From Candidatus Methanomethylophilus alvi Mx1201 (lineage in GTDB: Archaea; Thermoplasmatota; Thermoplasmata; Methanomassiliicoccales; Methanomethylophilaceae): 64,000 nt of DNA. Positions within the stretch are counted from its first letter, which is position 1. Each line of letters starts with the position of its first letter. Where the stretch lies: the NCBI RefSeq assembly GCF_000300255.2, contig NC_020913.1:248001-312000 (forward strand), given 5' to 3'. The position numbers and the translations under genes were made by a program. A model generated the notes under the pieces. The model was not told the DNA's origin. It searched no databases and saw nothing but the letters and a program-made list of their open reading frames with translations. Of the stretch, positions 1 through 9,840 are shown one piece after another.

Positions 1-225
1 TTCCCCCTTATATTCCAAAAGACTCAGGATCGTCTCCTCCGAAAGGGAATGGTCCAGAAACAACGGGACGCTCCATGTCAGGGAGCTGGTCCCCGATACC
101 CAGTGATGCGGTCCCTCAACATGGTGATGGGGCCGCGGATGCCCGGTCGGGGATACATGTATGCTGCCTGGAACATCCAGAATATGGCATGCAGTGACAC
201 GGGGTCTGGATCCGTCTTTACTCAT
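1..225 (-). CDS. Partial His-rich protein downstream of copA
   Basis: An open frame of 75 codons begins at an ATG that overlaps the copA stop by 8 nt and runs off the left edge without a stop. The overlap implies translational coupling to the copper ATPase. The visible part has a histidine-rich patch around residues 32-46 ([13 protein letters not shown]) and then a plain hydrophobic/acidic stretch. I do not recognise the family. The histidines and the position in a copper operon would fit metal binding, but that is inference. The frame could also be chance, since a competing frame exists on the other strand. Confidence 0.4.
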   Translation of the reverse strand, partial: MSKDGSRPRVTACHILDVPGSIHVSPTGHPRPHHHVEGPHHWVSGTSSLTWSVPLFLDHSLSEETILSLLEYKGE

Positions 226-2449
226 GCGTTATGGATCCGGGTTCGAATCTTCCCAGGCGCAGGGCGTTGGCCGTTACGGAAAGCGAAGAGCAGGCCATGG
301 CCGCTGCGGCGAGCATCGGCATGTGGGTGAATTCCCCCATCCCCAGAATGTAGGGGAGGCCTGCCGCTATCGGGATACAGATGGCGTTGTATACGAATGC
401 CAGGAAGAGGTTCTGGCGTATGTTCCTCACCGTGGCCCTGCCTATCTCCAGGACTGTCGGTACCGTGCGGAGGTCCGTGTTCATCAGGACCACGTCGGCC
501 GCACCTATGGCTATGTCGGTTCCGGAGCCGACGGCCATGCCCACATTGGCCTGGGTCAGGGCAGGGGCATCGTTTATTCCGTCCCCCACCATGGCCACGG
601 TCTTCTGTTTTATCTGGAGTTCCTTGACTATATCGATCTTGTCCTTCGGCATCGCACCGTAGCGGATATCGTCTATCCCGACCGTTCTGCCCACGGCCAA
701 TGCGGTATCCCCGTTGTCGCCTGTGACCATTATAGGTGCGACTCCCAAGGATATCATGGATGCGACTGCGGATCCGGATGTCTTTTTTACAGGGTCAGAT
801 ACCGAGATTATCCCACGGGCCTTCCCGTCCAACGCCACATATACGCAGGTCTTCGCCTCTGCGGACAGGGATGAGTATCTGGCTTCCAGCTCCGATACGT
901 CGATACCCATCTCGGCCATGAGTGCGCCGTTGCCGACCACGGTCTTCGTCCCTTCCACGTCGCATATGACCCCGTTACCCGTCCTCGATTCGAAGGCGGT
1001 GTGGTCCGGGATATGTATGCCGTCGGCCTCGGCCCTGTGCCTGATGGCCTTGGCTATGGGGTGTTCGGAATCCTGTTCGGCCGCCGCCGCATACGGGAGT
1101 ATTATGTCATCGCTTCCATCTGGCACATATATGGAGGTCACTTCCGGACAGCCCTCGGTTATCGTCCCGGTCTTGTCCAATATGACGGCGTCCACCCTGC
1201 CGGCGGCCTCCAATGTGGCCGCACTTTTGAACAGTATCCCGTGCTTGGCCGCTTTCCCGGTCCCCATGATTATGGCCAAAGGTGTCGCGAGTCCGAGTGC
1301 GCACGGGCACGATATCACAAGGACGGATATGAGGACGGTCAAGGAGAAGGATACGCTTCTGCCGCCTGCTATGAGCCAGAGTAGACAGGATGCGACGGCT
1401 ATGCAGATGACTGCCGGAACGAATACCGCCGCAGCCCTGTCCGCGATCCTCGCGATGGGGGCCTTGGTCCCTTGCGCCCCCTCGATCATCCCCACGATCT
1501 GATACAGTACCGTATCCTTCCCCACATGGTCCGCCCTGATGCGGAGGCTGCTTTCCCCGTTGACTGTGGCCCCGTATACGCCGTCCCCCGGTCTCTTGGA
1601 TACGGGGGCACTCTCCCCCGTGAGCATGGACTCGTCCACGCTGGAACATCCTTCCATCACGGTCCCGTCGGCCGGTATGCCTTCCCCCGGCCTCACGAGG
1701 ACGACGTCTCCTTCGACCAGTTCGTCGGCCGGTATGCGGACCTCTTTTCCTCCGCGGATCACGGAAGCCTCGCTGGGCCTCATGTCCATGAGTCCGGATA
1801 CGGCATCGTTCGTCCTGACTTTGCCCATGGCCTCCAGATATTTTCCCACCGATACGAAGGCGATGATCATGGCCGCCGAATCGAATGTAAGGTGGTCGGC
1901 CATCCCCGTATCGCCGCCGAATACCGACAATGTGCAATATGTCCCGTAAAGGAATCCTACCCCCGATCCCAGACAGATGAGCGAATCCATATTCGGGCTC
2001 ATCCTCAGGAGACCGGATATGCCGCGGGTGAAGAACCTCCTCCCTGCGAACATGACGACCGCACATAGTACCAGCTGTATCGCGGAATAGATCCCGGGGT
2101 CGTCATGGAACGGTACGTCGAGTCCGACCATAGGGCCCATGGCATAGATGCTCAGAGGTATGGAGAATGCAAGTGCCAGGATGAGGTTTCTTTTCTTGTA
2201 TGATGCTTCTTTCCTGTCCGCTTCGGCTATGGCTTCGGCGTCGCCTTCGATGACCGTGTAGCCGGCCTTCTCCACGGCCCTCACTATCAGGGCGCGGTCG
2301 GTCCCCTCCGAATATTCGACGGTCATCGTGTTGTTGCCGTAGTTGGCCGTCGCCTCCTCGACCCCGTCCACCTTTCTGACGGATTCCTCTATTTTGACGG
2401 CGCATGCCGCACACGACATGCCGCCTATGCGGAGGGTCTCCTTGATCAT
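218..2449 (-). CDS. copA: Copper-translocating P1B-type ATPase
   Basis: Heavy-metal exporting P-type ATPase of 743 aa, normal for CopA with one N-terminal metal-binding domain. Visible in order: HMA domain with GMSCAAC near residue 10; membrane helices from about residue 88; the actuator-domain TGES near 277; the intramembrane metal site SCPCALG near 380, which marks Cu(I) specificity; the phosphorylation motif DKTGT near 425; and GDGINDAP in the ATP hinge near 620. It lies 1 nt downstream of a CopZ-like chaperone gene and overlaps the next frame, so the three form an operon. The likely role is efflux of cytoplasmic Cu+ across the membrane. Silver transport is also possible for this family. 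Confidence 0.95.
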   Translation of the reverse strand: MIKETLRIGGMSCAACAVKIEESVRKVDGVEEATANYGNNTMTVEYSEGTDRALIVRAVEKAGYTVIEGDAEAIAEADRKEASYKKRNLILALAFSIPLSIYAMGPMVGLDVPFHDDPGIYSAIQLVLCAVVMFAGRRFFTRGISGLLRMSPNMDSLICLGSGVGFLYGTYCTLSVFGGDTGMADHLTFDSAAMIIAFVSVGKYLEAMGKVRTNDAVSGLMDMRPSEASVIRGGKEVRIPADELVEGDVVLVRPGEGIPADGTVMEGCSSVDESMLTGESAPVSKRPGDGVYGATVNGESSLRIRADHVGKDTVLYQIVGMIEGAQGTKAPIARIADRAAAVFVPAVICIAVASCLLWLIAGGRSVSFSLTVLISVLVISCPCALGLATPLAIIMGTGKAAKHGILFKSAATLEAAGRVDAVILDKTGTITEGCPEVTSIYVPDGSDDIILPYAAAAEQDSEHPIAKAIRHRAEADGIHIPDHTAFESRTGNGVICDVEGTKTVVGNGALMAEMGIDVSELEARYSSLSAEAKTCVYVALDGKARGIISVSDPVKKTSGSAVASMISLGVAPIMVTGDNGDTALAVGRTVGIDDIRYGAMPKDKIDIVKELQIKQKTVAMVGDGINDAPALTQANVGMAVGSGTDIAIGAADVVLMNTDLRTVPTVLEIGRATVRNIRQNLFLAFVYNAICIPIAAGLPYILGMGEFTHMPMLAAAAMACSSLSVTANALRLGRFEPGSITHE

Positions 2450-2450
2450 C

Positions 2451-2672
2451 TCAGAACAGACCCTTCTTGACCTTCGCAGGATAGCCGGCGTCGATGACCG
2501 CCGCGAGGATCCTCTCTTCGTCGGTCTTGGACTCGTCGTATCTCATGACGGCCTTTCCCTTGGAGACCTCCAGATCGGTGACGCCTTCCACCGATCCGAG
2601 GGCGTTTTCGACCCTTTCGACACACTTCTCGCACATCATGTTGTCGATCTTCAGGGTAAGTTTCTTTGCCAT
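2451..2672 (-). CDS. copZ: CopZ-like copper chaperone (HMA domain)
   Basis: A 73-aa single heavy-metal-associated domain with the ferredoxin-like pattern and the metal-binding loop NMMCEKC near residues 11-17. The family binds Cu(I) through the two cysteines and delivers it to the N-terminal domain of CopA, whose gene follows after 1 nt. The start ATG lies about 25 nt from a TATA-like element, so the transcript is probably almost leaderless. It is the first gene of the operon. Confidence 0.92.
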   Translation of the reverse strand: MAKKLTLKIDNMMCEKCVERVENALGSVEGVTDLEVSKGKAVMRYDESKTDEERILAAVIDAGYPAKVKKGLF

Positions 2673-2689
2673 ATGCGTTCATGGGAAGA

Positions 2690-2706
2690 AAAGGATAAAA
2701 GGTTTT
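2690..2706 (-). promoter_or_regulatory. Probable copZ-copA promoter
   Basis: Read on the minus strand, an A-rich BRE-like stretch is followed by CTTTTATCC centred near 2697, about 25 nt upstream of the copZ ATG. This is archaeal TATA-box spacing for an almost leaderless mRNA. Confidence 0.5.
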
Positions 2707-2731
2707 GGCATTCCTAATTTGGTTGGATTCA

Positions 2732-5700
2732 TCAGGAAGACTGTGCCTTCTCGATGGCAGTCACTATCTTGGAGATCTCGGAGTCGGGGTCCTTCCACAT
2801 GCCGGGGGTCCATACGCGATGTATGTGCCAGCCTCTGGATTCCAGATATTTCTGGCGATGGTAGTCCCTCTCCCTGGTGTTTCCGCTCATATCGTATATC
2901 CTGCTGTCGCATTCTATGCCGAGTATGTATCTGTCGTCCTGTTTGACGGCCAGGTCTATGGTGTATCCTCCGATGCCGACGTTGCGGGAGACGGTGTATC
3001 CCTTTCTCAGGAGGGCCTCGTACACCTTGTCCATGACGGGGATCCGCTGGATCTCCTCCGCATACCTCTTCCCGTCGGGACCCACGAACGACTGGAGGAT
3101 GGATTGGGCCACCTCCCCGTTCCCGTCGCTCACTGCTCTGGCATATTGCAGATACTTCTTCAGGATCTTTGGACCTTCCGATTTGAGGTTGTCCACCTGC
3201 AGTTCCTCGGGTTCGAAGGAATTGACTATGAATATCTTCTTCTTCGCCCTGGATATGGCGACGTTCAGCCTGTTCTCCCCGCCGCGGGCGTTCAGCCATC
3301 CGAACCTCTGCATGAACTTCCCCTCCCGGTTCTTGGCATAGCCGACGGAGAACATGATGACATCCCTCTCGTCTCCTTGGACGGACTCGATGTTCTTCAC
3401 GAACAGTCCTACGTCCTCCTCGTTGTCGAACCTTCTGCTCTCGGCGTTCACAGCCGCGGCGAACACGGGGTCTCTGGCACATTCCTCGTCTATGCGGTCG
3501 CTTATCAGATCCCTCTGGGATACGTTGAACGTGATGATGCCGACCGTCTCGCGGTTCTTCCTTTCGGAGAAGAACATCTTCAGGAGTCCGACGATCCTGT
3601 CGGCCTCGGCGGTGTTGCATCTGTCCTCCCAAGTCCCGTCGACCCTGATGACCTCTATCGGAGGCCTCTCGGGTTTGGCCACGTTGGGGGATACGAACAG
3701 TCTGCCTCCGTAGAAGGCATAGTTGGAGAATGCGATGAGTTCCTCGTACTTCGACCTGTAATGGAAGTTCAGGAGGATGCTGTCGTAGCGGGACCTTGCG
3801 AGGTCCAGAAGGCTCTCCTCCTCCAGGGCCGCATTGATGTCGATGTCGGAATCCTCCATCTCGTCGTCGTCCTCGTCGTACGTGACCCTTCCGGTACCCA
3901 GGCTGGACGGTCTCAGCTGCTTGTGGTCCCCTGCGACCACGACCTTCTTCGCCCTGTATATGGAGGGTATCCCTCTTTCGACGTACATCTGGGACGCCTC
4001 GTCGAATATCAGAAGGTCGAAGAGCCCCATCTCCATGGGTATGATCTCGGAGACCACCTCGGGGGTCAGAAGCCACACGCGGATGCCTTTGAACAGCTCG
4101 TACCCGTAGCGGTCTATGAATTTGTTGAGACTCCACTTCCTCTTGTTGTCGACTATCCTCACGATGTCCCCGCGTCTCTTAGACTCCGTGATATAGCGGA
4201 GGTCGTTGCTGAGGGTGCTCTCGAGGAGCTGTCTCGTCATCTCCCTCTTCTGGGCCATCTTCGCATCCATGTCCGCGATTATGCTGTCGAAGTCGTGGAG
4301 CTCCTGCATGATCATCTTGTGTGTGGCGTCGAACCTCTGAAGGTGGTCGTTGAGGATATAGCGGAGCATCTCGTCGTTGACGAGGTCGTAGGGGGCGTTG
4401 AGGTCCCTGCTCAGCAGAAGCAGGTCCTTCCCATACTCCCTTTCGTCTATGGTGAGGTTGTGGTAGACGGTGGCCCTGTTCGTATACATGTCGTAGTCGT
4501 CCATGGCGTCCGCCACGGCTATCGGGTCGCCCATGACGTTCTCGATGGTCTTGCTGTTGTAGTTCTGGAAGTATTTGTTGACGATGGCGGTGGCGTCGCG
4601 GGTGACCTTCCCCTTGGAGAAGAGCCTCGAGAGGAATCCCTTCTTGCTCAGGTCGGACACCTCTCCGTCGAGGCGTTCGAGATCGGTCCTGAGCTCCGCG
4701 ATCTGGAAGTTGTTGAGGTCCTGCTTCATTATGGTCATCCACGGCGACCTCTCGGTGATGTCCATGTACTCCTGGTAGTTGTTCACGAGGACGGGGTCGG
4801 AGAACTTCCCGTGGAGGTCCTTCACCGCCCCGTACTTGATGGACAGGAGGGAGGGGGACACGGTCTTCTGATATCTCCTGTAGGTCTCGAACTGCCCTCT
4901 GTCGTTGGAATCCAGCCATTTATCCATGGCGTAGAGTTTGACGGGGGCGATCCCGAAGGAGTCGGGCTCGTAGATCTCCCTTGCGATCCCGGTGAGCTTA
5001 CCCACGTCGCAGTCTATCTGGTCCGCCACGGGGGACAGGTCCGTGCCCATGGCCAGAGGGGGGATGTTGAGCATGACGCCCAGCTGCTGGTAGAACCTGT
5101 CCTTGTCTGCGGTGTCGTCGATCTGCATGCAGTATTTCGACAAGGTCCCCATACGGGAATAGACCACGTCGAGCGCGGTCTTCTTCTCGGACACCATCAG
5201 GACGGTCTTCCCCGATACGACGGCCGCGGAGATGAGGCCGGTTATGACCTGGGATTTCCCCGTTCCCGGAGGTCCCTGGACGACGATCTCGTCCTCCTTG
5301 GATATGGCGGTAAGGACGTTCTCCTGTGCGCTGTTGAGGTGGTTGATATACACGAGGTCCCTCTCGGAGGCCTCCATCCCCTTCTCCTTGAGCTCGTCGA
5401 GGCTCAGCGGCAGGGGGTATTCCGAATAGAAATCCTCCTTGTTGAGGTCTTTTATGAGGTCGGACAGGGTGTGGTTTATCTCCTTTCCGCCCAGAAGCGT
5501 ATCGAAGTCCCTCTGGATGAAGTTGGAGTAGGACGGGTACTTCCCCAGGACCGCATTGTAGGTCAGATGCATCTCCCCCGGAAGGTAGCGGGGGAACTCG
5601 TCGGCCTTGTACTCCCTGAATGCTGACAACTGCACCCTTCCCTTAGGGACGTCCATGGTGAATCCCGCATCCTCGTAGTAGGTCAGGAGGTCGGACAGGA

Positions 5701-6511
5701 ACGTCTTCTCGTCGTAGGCGTCAATGACGTTGTCCGGCATGGCGCGGTTCTTCTTCGCGACCTTCATGGCCGCCAGGACCAGGGTGTTGTTGTAGATCGG
5801 GTCCCTGGAATCGTCCATCTTCACTTTGAAGACGGAACCGTCCTTCTCCATGATGACGGGGAAGAGGACCAGCGGGGCGCGGACGTAGAAGTCGTCCTCC
5901 CCGACGAGTCTTCCCTCGACGAACGGGTATGCGATGTAGAGGTCGAACGCACCCCTTTCCCTCTGGTCCCTGTTGACCTCCCTCAGGATGTTCCCGAGTC
6001 TGCGGTAGGCCTTCTCGTTCTCCTTCCCGCGCGACGATTCGCATACGTGGAGCACCCGCTTGGATCCGAATATCAGGTCGATGACGTCCTTGCCCTGTAC
6101 GGTGTTAAGGAGGTCGTAGGAGTTCTTGGAGCTGGTCTTGGGCTGGTAGAGGAGGCGGTTGCCTTTGCTGATGTTGACCAGTTTCTTCTGCAGTTCCCTG
6201 AGCGTCTGGGCGAGACCTCTTTCTATCTTCGATCCCTTGGCCGCCGTGAAGGCGTACTTCCTCGTGACCGCGAGGAACTCCTCCCCGTACTGTTCGACGA
6301 ATTTCTGTCCGATCCCCTCTATCGCGGTGAAATCGTCGAGTTTGGTCGGAATGCGTTGCGCCATCTCCCTCAGCGCTTCGTCGGAACAGACAGAAGGCAT
6401 GCGGCCGTTGGAATACACACGCTCGTTCCGCAGTCTGTCCCTGAGATCGTATAGTTCGTTGTAGAGGCTGTCCTCCAGGCTCATAAGGTTCCCATCCTTT
6501 GCTGAGGACAT
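2732..6511 (-). CDS. HRDC-DUF4011-type SF1 helicase with C-terminal Vsr-like nuclease
   Basis: A 1259-aa multidomain protein. Residues about 15-87 form an HRDC nucleic-acid-binding domain (LDDFTAIEGIGQKF). About 95-390 resembles the DUF4011 region that precedes COG1112-type helicases. A Q-like motif NSAQENVL at 393-400 leads to Walker A GPPGTGKS at 413-420. DEAS (Walker B) is near 836, followed by GDHKQLRPS, and late SF1 motifs QGDERDVI and NVAISRAKKKI are present. The last ~110 residues look like a Vsr/DUF559 PD-(D/E)xK nuclease (IDLAVKQ, then GIECD). The likely activity is ATP-driven translocation coupled to DNA cleavage. Proteins with this order have been proposed as single-gene antiviral systems. 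No restriction or CRISPR genes adjoin it. Start is ATG; Met10 is an alternative. Confidence 0.85.
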   Translation of the reverse strand: MSSAKDGNLMSLEDSLYNELYDLRDRLRNERVYSNGRMPSVCSDEALREMAQRIPTKLDDFTAIEGIGQKFVEQYGEEFLAVTRKYAFTAAKGSKIERGLAQTLRELQKKLVNISKGNRLLYQPKTSSKNSYDLLNTVQGKDVIDLIFGSKRVLHVCESSRGKENEKAYRRLGNILREVNRDQRERGAFDLYIAYPFVEGRLVGEDDFYVRAPLVLFPVIMEKDGSVFKVKMDDSRDPIYNNTLVLAAMKVAKKNRAMPDNVIDAYDEKTFLSDLLTYYEDAGFTMDVPKGRVQLSAFREYKADEFPRYLPGEMHLTYNAVLGKYPSYSNFIQRDFDTLLGGKEINHTLSDLIKDLNKEDFYSEYPLPLSLDELKEKGMEASERDLVYINHLNSAQENVLTAISKEDEIVVQGPPGTGKSQVITGLISAAVVSGKTVLMVSEKKTALDVVYSRMGTLSKYCMQIDDTADKDRFYQQLGVMLNIPPLAMGTDLSPVADQIDCDVGKLTGIAREIYEPDSFGIAPVKLYAMDKWLDSNDRGQFETYRRYQKTVSPSLLSIKYGAVKDLHGKFSDPVLVNNYQEYMDITERSPWMTIMKQDLNNFQIAELRTDLERLDGEVSDLSKKGFLSRLFSKGKVTRDATAIVNKYFQNYNSKTIENVMGDPIAVADAMDDYDMYTNRATVYHNLTIDEREYGKDLLLLSRDLNAPYDLVNDEMLRYILNDHLQRFDATHKMIMQELHDFDSIIADMDAKMAQKREMTRQLLESTLSNDLRYITESKRRGDIVRIVDNKRKWSLNKFIDRYGYELFKGIRVWLLTPEVVSEIIPMEMGLFDLLIFDEASQMYVERGIPSIYRAKKVVVAGDHKQLRPSSLGTGRVTYDEDDDEMEDSDIDINAALEEESLLDLARSRYDSILLNFHYRSKYEELIAFSNYAFYGGRLFVSPNVAKPERPPIEVIRVDGTWEDRCNTAEADRIVGLLKMFFSERKNRETVGIITFNVSQRDLISDRIDEECARDPVFAAAVNAESRRFDNEEDVGLFVKNIESVQGDERDVIMFSVGYAKNREGKFMQRFGWLNARGGENRLNVAISRAKKKIFIVNSFEPEELQVDNLKSEGPKILKKYLQYARAVSDGNGEVAQSILQSFVGPDGKRYAEEIQRIPVMDKVYEALLRKGYTVSRNVGIGGYTIDLAVKQDDRYILGIECDSRIYDMSGNTRERDYHRQKYLESRGWHIHRVWTPGMWKDPDSEISKIVTAIEKAQSS

Positions 6512-6659
6512 TATAATTATAGGTTAAAAAAGGTGGTGGGACGGTACGGTCCCGTCCTCCGTCCGGCAGGATGTCGGGTCGGACGTCTGGCTCATACACA
6601 TTCAGGCACCGGGCGTAGCTACTGCGAGTTTTAAATCCGGTGTGTGCGATGGGGAAACG
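6512..6659. promoter_or_regulatory. Divergent promoter region, helicase and thioesterase
   Basis: This 148-bp interval separates divergent genes. On the minus strand TTTTTTAACC and TATAATTATA lie just before the helicase ATG. On the plus strand GTTTTAAAT near 6629-6636 is about 25 nt upstream of the thioesterase ATG. Both transcripts appear to have very short leaders. Confidence 0.45.
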
Positions 6660-7046
6660 ATGATAACCGTCGGAATGTCCGCCGAGAAAGTCCTCTCCGT
6701 GAAGGAGGAGGACACCGCGAAGGCATGGGGGAGCGGCACCCTCCCGGTGCTTGCCACCCCTAAGATGATCCTGCTCGTCGAGGAGACCGCCATGGAGGCC
6801 GTCGCCACAGAGCTTCCCGAGGGAGACACCACCGTGGGGACCTTGGTGGATGTCAAGCATGTTTCCGCCTCCCCCGTCGGGTCCGAGGTCAGATGCAGGG
6901 TGGAGGTCGTCGAGGTGGACAGGGCGAGGATAAGGTTCTCCGTTTCCGTGACGGACGCCTTCGGGGACGTAGGCACCGGTGTCCACGAGAGGTTCGTCGT
7001 GCACTCCGAGAAGTTCATGGCGAAGGCGCAGGCGAAGCTCCAGTGA
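6660..7046 (+). CDS. Hotdog-fold thioesterase, FlK-like
   Basis: A 128-aa hotdog-fold protein of the fluoroacetyl-CoA thioesterase-like family (COG5496). Family hallmarks are visible: an early conserved segment (LATPKMILLVEETAMEAV), where the catalytic region lies, followed by GTLVDVKHVSASPVG and a C-terminal beta strand with the conserved HERFVV. The ATG at 6660 was chosen over an upstream GTG because it sits at leaderless spacing from a TATA-like box. The substrate is probably a short acyl-CoA; the family name alone does not show fluoroacetate activity. It stands alone, convergent with the MFS gene. Confidence 0.75.
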   Translation: MITVGMSAEKVLSVKEEDTAKAWGSGTLPVLATPKMILLVEETAMEAVATELPEGDTTVGTLVDVKHVSASPVGSEVRCRVEVVEVDRARIRFSVSVTDAFGDVGTGVHERFVVHSEKFMAKAQAKLQ

Positions 7047-7070
7047 CCTTTCCTTCCTATTAAAACCCCT

Positions 7071-8471
7071 TTACTTTTCTTCCCCGTCCCTTACGACGTA
7101 CGATATTATCGCCAGGACCACGGCCAGCAAGGCACACATCACGGCGGTCGGTACGAACCCGTCCAAGAACGCCGTGCTGGACACGGCGGCGATATCGATC
7201 CCGTCGGAATGGGAGAACGTCGTGAACACCATGGCCGCCAGGGCGGTACCCATGGCCCCTCCTATGAAGTACGCCTCGTTGGTCAGAGAGGACGCCATGT
7301 CCCTGTCCTCCCCCGCATGTTCCACGAGCCGCGATGCCATGGGGCCGCCGGTGAACGCCCATCCGAGGCCCTGGGGGATCATTATCGCAAAGAAGATCAG
7401 GTGCGTCATGCCGTCGGCGAATACGGCGAACATGAAGAACGCCAGTGCCGTGAACAGTCCGGCCGCCACGCAGAACATCCTCCTGCCCTTCCTGTCGGAC
7501 CATCTGGCTATGGGCATCCCGAACACGGCGGTCAGGGCGGCCGCCTCCAGAAGGAACATGCCGACCTCGAGGGTGCTCATGCCGGCGCATATCTTGCCGA
7601 AGAACGGGATCAGATAGAGCATCCCCATGTAGGACAGGTTTATCATCATCAGACAGAGGAATATGGCCGAGAAATCCCGGCGTGCGAACATGCGCAGCTG
7701 CAGAAGGGGTTCCTCCTGCTTTCTTTCCCATTTGACGAATGCCGCCAGAAGGATCAAGCACATGACACCGGTGGATGCGGACCACACCCTCATGTCGGAG
7801 TAGGAGAGGGTCTCCACCGCGAACGTGCCGAGGGCTATGGCCGAGAACAGGAGGACGACCCCCGTCTTGTCGAGACGGATCCTCCCCCCTTTCTCGCTGG
7901 ACGGCGGGACCGCCTTGAGCATCAGGGGTGCGGCCGCCAGCCCTATGGGGATGTTGATAAGGAAGATCCAGTGCCAGGTGGTGTATTCCACGATGAGTCC
8001 CCCCAGGGCGGGACCTACGGCGAATCCCAGGGAGGACCCTATGGTGACCACGGAGAGGCCGAACGCCAGTTTCTCAGGCGGCAGATGCTCCGTGCAGCAC
8101 ATCGGACCTGCCGCGGCCATCATGGCCGCTCCCACCGCCTGGATGATCCTGAACGCGATGAGCATCCAGAACGATGTGGAGAATCCGCAGAAGAGCGAAC
8201 CGGCCGTGAATACCGCAAGACCTATGGCCATGACCTTTCTGACCCCGGTGTCGGCCGAGATCCTGGCGAACATGACCAGGGTCCCGGCCAGGATCATCAT
8301 GTATATGATGGTGACCCAGGAGCTTGTAGCCGTGTCCACTCCGAGGTCTTCGCCTATCTCGGGAAGGGCTACGCTGACGATACTCCCGTCCAGTCCGTCC
8401 ATGAACGTGGCGACGAACACCACGACCAGCATCAGGGCCGTATGCCTATGGTCCAATACGATCTCCGACAT
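7071..8471 (-). CDS. MFS drug efflux transporter, DHA2/EmrB-QacA type
   Basis: A 466-aa polytopic membrane protein whose length suggests 14 helices, the DHA2 arrangement. The first helix contains the family motif D1 (DGLDGSIVSVALPEI). A motif-A-like region follows helix 2, and motif C in helix 5 reads GSSLGFAVGPALGG, typical of proton-coupled drug antiporters. It is monocistronic, with its promoter in the interval before the TctA-like gene end. The exported compound cannot be read from sequence. Confidence 0.88.
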   Translation of the reverse strand: MSEIVLDHRHTALMLVVVFVATFMDGLDGSIVSVALPEIGEDLGVDTATSSWVTIIYMMILAGTLVMFARISADTGVRKVMAIGLAVFTAGSLFCGFSTSFWMLIAFRIIQAVGAAMMAAAGPMCCTEHLPPEKLAFGLSVVTIGSSLGFAVGPALGGLIVEYTTWHWIFLINIPIGLAAAPLMLKAVPPSSEKGGRIRLDKTGVVLLFSAIALGTFAVETLSYSDMRVWSASTGVMCLILLAAFVKWERKQEEPLLQLRMFARRDFSAIFLCLMMINLSYMGMLYLIPFFGKICAGMSTLEVGMFLLEAAALTAVFGMPIARWSDRKGRRMFCVAAGLFTALAFFMFAVFADGMTHLIFFAIMIPQGLGWAFTGGPMASRLVEHAGEDRDMASSLTNEAYFIGGAMGTALAAMVFTTFSHSDGIDIAAVSSTAFLDGFVPTAVMCALLAVVLAIISYVVRDGEEK

Positions 8472-8529
8472 TATCGAACAATCAGGTTAGTGATGCGGCC
8501 GTATTAAACCTACTGATTCCTCCGCAATG

Positions 8530-9795
8530 TCAGACGATCCCCGTCTGGGTCATTATCGCAGGTATCAGAAGGCACGATGCAAGGCAGACCCTGGCCACCC
8601 CGAACCTCTGCGGAAGCATCCCCACGAAGGCGGAGACCGCCAGTATCGCGAGTCCCCACGGCCCGGTTAGCAGGAGGACCAGTGCGGACATCAGGACCAG
8701 AGCCCCGTCGGCCAGCGGTTCCGCCGGCACGGTGTCGACGATCCGGGACATCAGCCTGCCGGCCGCTATCGTTATGGCATACCCCAGGGCCGAGGCCGCC
8801 GCGATGCTGAAAAGTATGAGGATGAATGCATCGGAACAGAAGCCGGCGAGGCCGTCCCCGATGATCTCCTTTACCACCAAGGATGTGCCAGATCTGCCGC
8901 TTCCGGATACCGACAGCGTCACCACGGAGAACACGGACGTAACCGTCCCTATGCTGGCCGTCAACGATATGAATCCGGCCGGGTCGCGTTCCTTGGATAC
9001 CGCCGATGCGAGGGACGCCCCTGCGGTGGCCGTTATCCCCGGGAACCATCCTGCTATGCATCCGGTGACCACGCCCTTCAGTCCCGGCCATGGACCCACA
9101 GGGTCTTCGCACCGGTCCACCTGTTCGGGGATCCGGGGGGTGGCGGTCCTTTCCAGGAGAGGAGGTATGCCGAACAGTCCCGACAGGAGGGGGAACAGCA
9201 GGGTCCCCCCGTCCACTATCCCCTTACAAGGTATGTCGCAGTTCATGACGGCGAAGCCGAGGGCCCCGGAAACAAGTGCCAGTATCAGGGATGCGACGCG
9301 ATCGTCCGAACCAAGTACGATCACGGCCACGGTCACGACCAGGATGCCCAGGGTCAGCCCGTCCAGGACCGAGGAGGCCCCATGCAGAAGGGCCCATTGG
9401 ACCGGTATGGCAAGTGCCAGAGCGGATGAGGCCCCCACTGCGCTCCCTACGGCGGCGGCCCTGACGGCGACCATGCCCTCCCCCTGCAGGAGGAGGCGGT
9501 GGGCAGGCAGGACGGACAGGGCCTCGTCCGCATCCGGAGCCCCTATGAATGCGGACGGTACGAAGTCCACGAAGGAATGCACCGCGGATGCGGACATGAT
9601 GCAACACGATACCAATACGGGGACGTATTCCGGTTCGGTCATCCCGGACATCGCATCCTCTATCGCAGGATACGCCGCTAGCATCATGGCGGCCAAGGTG
9701 TTTACGTGGATCCCGGGAACCATCCCTGTGAATGTGCCGATGGCCGCTCCGATGACTCCTGCCGACAGGACCAATAACACGATATCCGGACCCAC
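8530..9795 (-). CDS. Archaeal TctA/DUF112-family membrane transporter
   Basis: A 421-aa polytopic membrane protein of the archaeal branch of the TctA (COG1784) family. Visible marks are GTFTGMVPGIHVNTLAA at residues about 21-37 and GWFPGITATAGASLASAVS in the second half, the repeated glycine/proline-rich re-entrant segments of the fold. Bacterial TctA works with TctB and a periplasmic TctC, but no such partners are nearby. Archaeal members occur alone, so the substrate and coupling are unknown. A TATA-like CTTTTTAAACC lies about 25 nt upstream of the start on the minus strand. Confidence 0.78.
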   Translation of the reverse strand: MGPDIVLLVLSAGVIGAAIGTFTGMVPGIHVNTLAAMMLAAYPAIEDAMSGMTEPEYVPVLVSCCIMSASAVHSFVDFVPSAFIGAPDADEALSVLPAHRLLLQGEGMVAVRAAAVGSAVGASSALALAIPVQWALLHGASSVLDGLTLGILVVTVAVIVLGSDDRVASLILALVSGALGFAVMNCDIPCKGIVDGGTLLFPLLSGLFGIPPLLERTATPRIPEQVDRCEDPVGPWPGLKGVVTGCIAGWFPGITATAGASLASAVSKERDPAGFISLTASIGTVTSVFSVVTLSVSGSGRSGTSLVVKEIIGDGLAGFCSDAFILILFSIAAASALGYAITIAAGRLMSRIVDTVPAEPLADGALVLMSALVLLLTGPWGLAILAVSAFVGMLPQRFGVARVCLASCLLIPAIMTQTGIV

Positions 9796-9840
9796 GCGAT
9801 TTCAACGCAGGGCCCGGTTTAAAAAGACACGATATTACAG

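Noticed and set aside
2705-5626. A 973-codon open frame antisense to the helicase gene
   Set aside because: It is a mirror frame created by high third-position GC in the helicase gene. Its protein is Val/Leu/Gly/Asp repetitive with no domain, and the helicase frame has full motifs.
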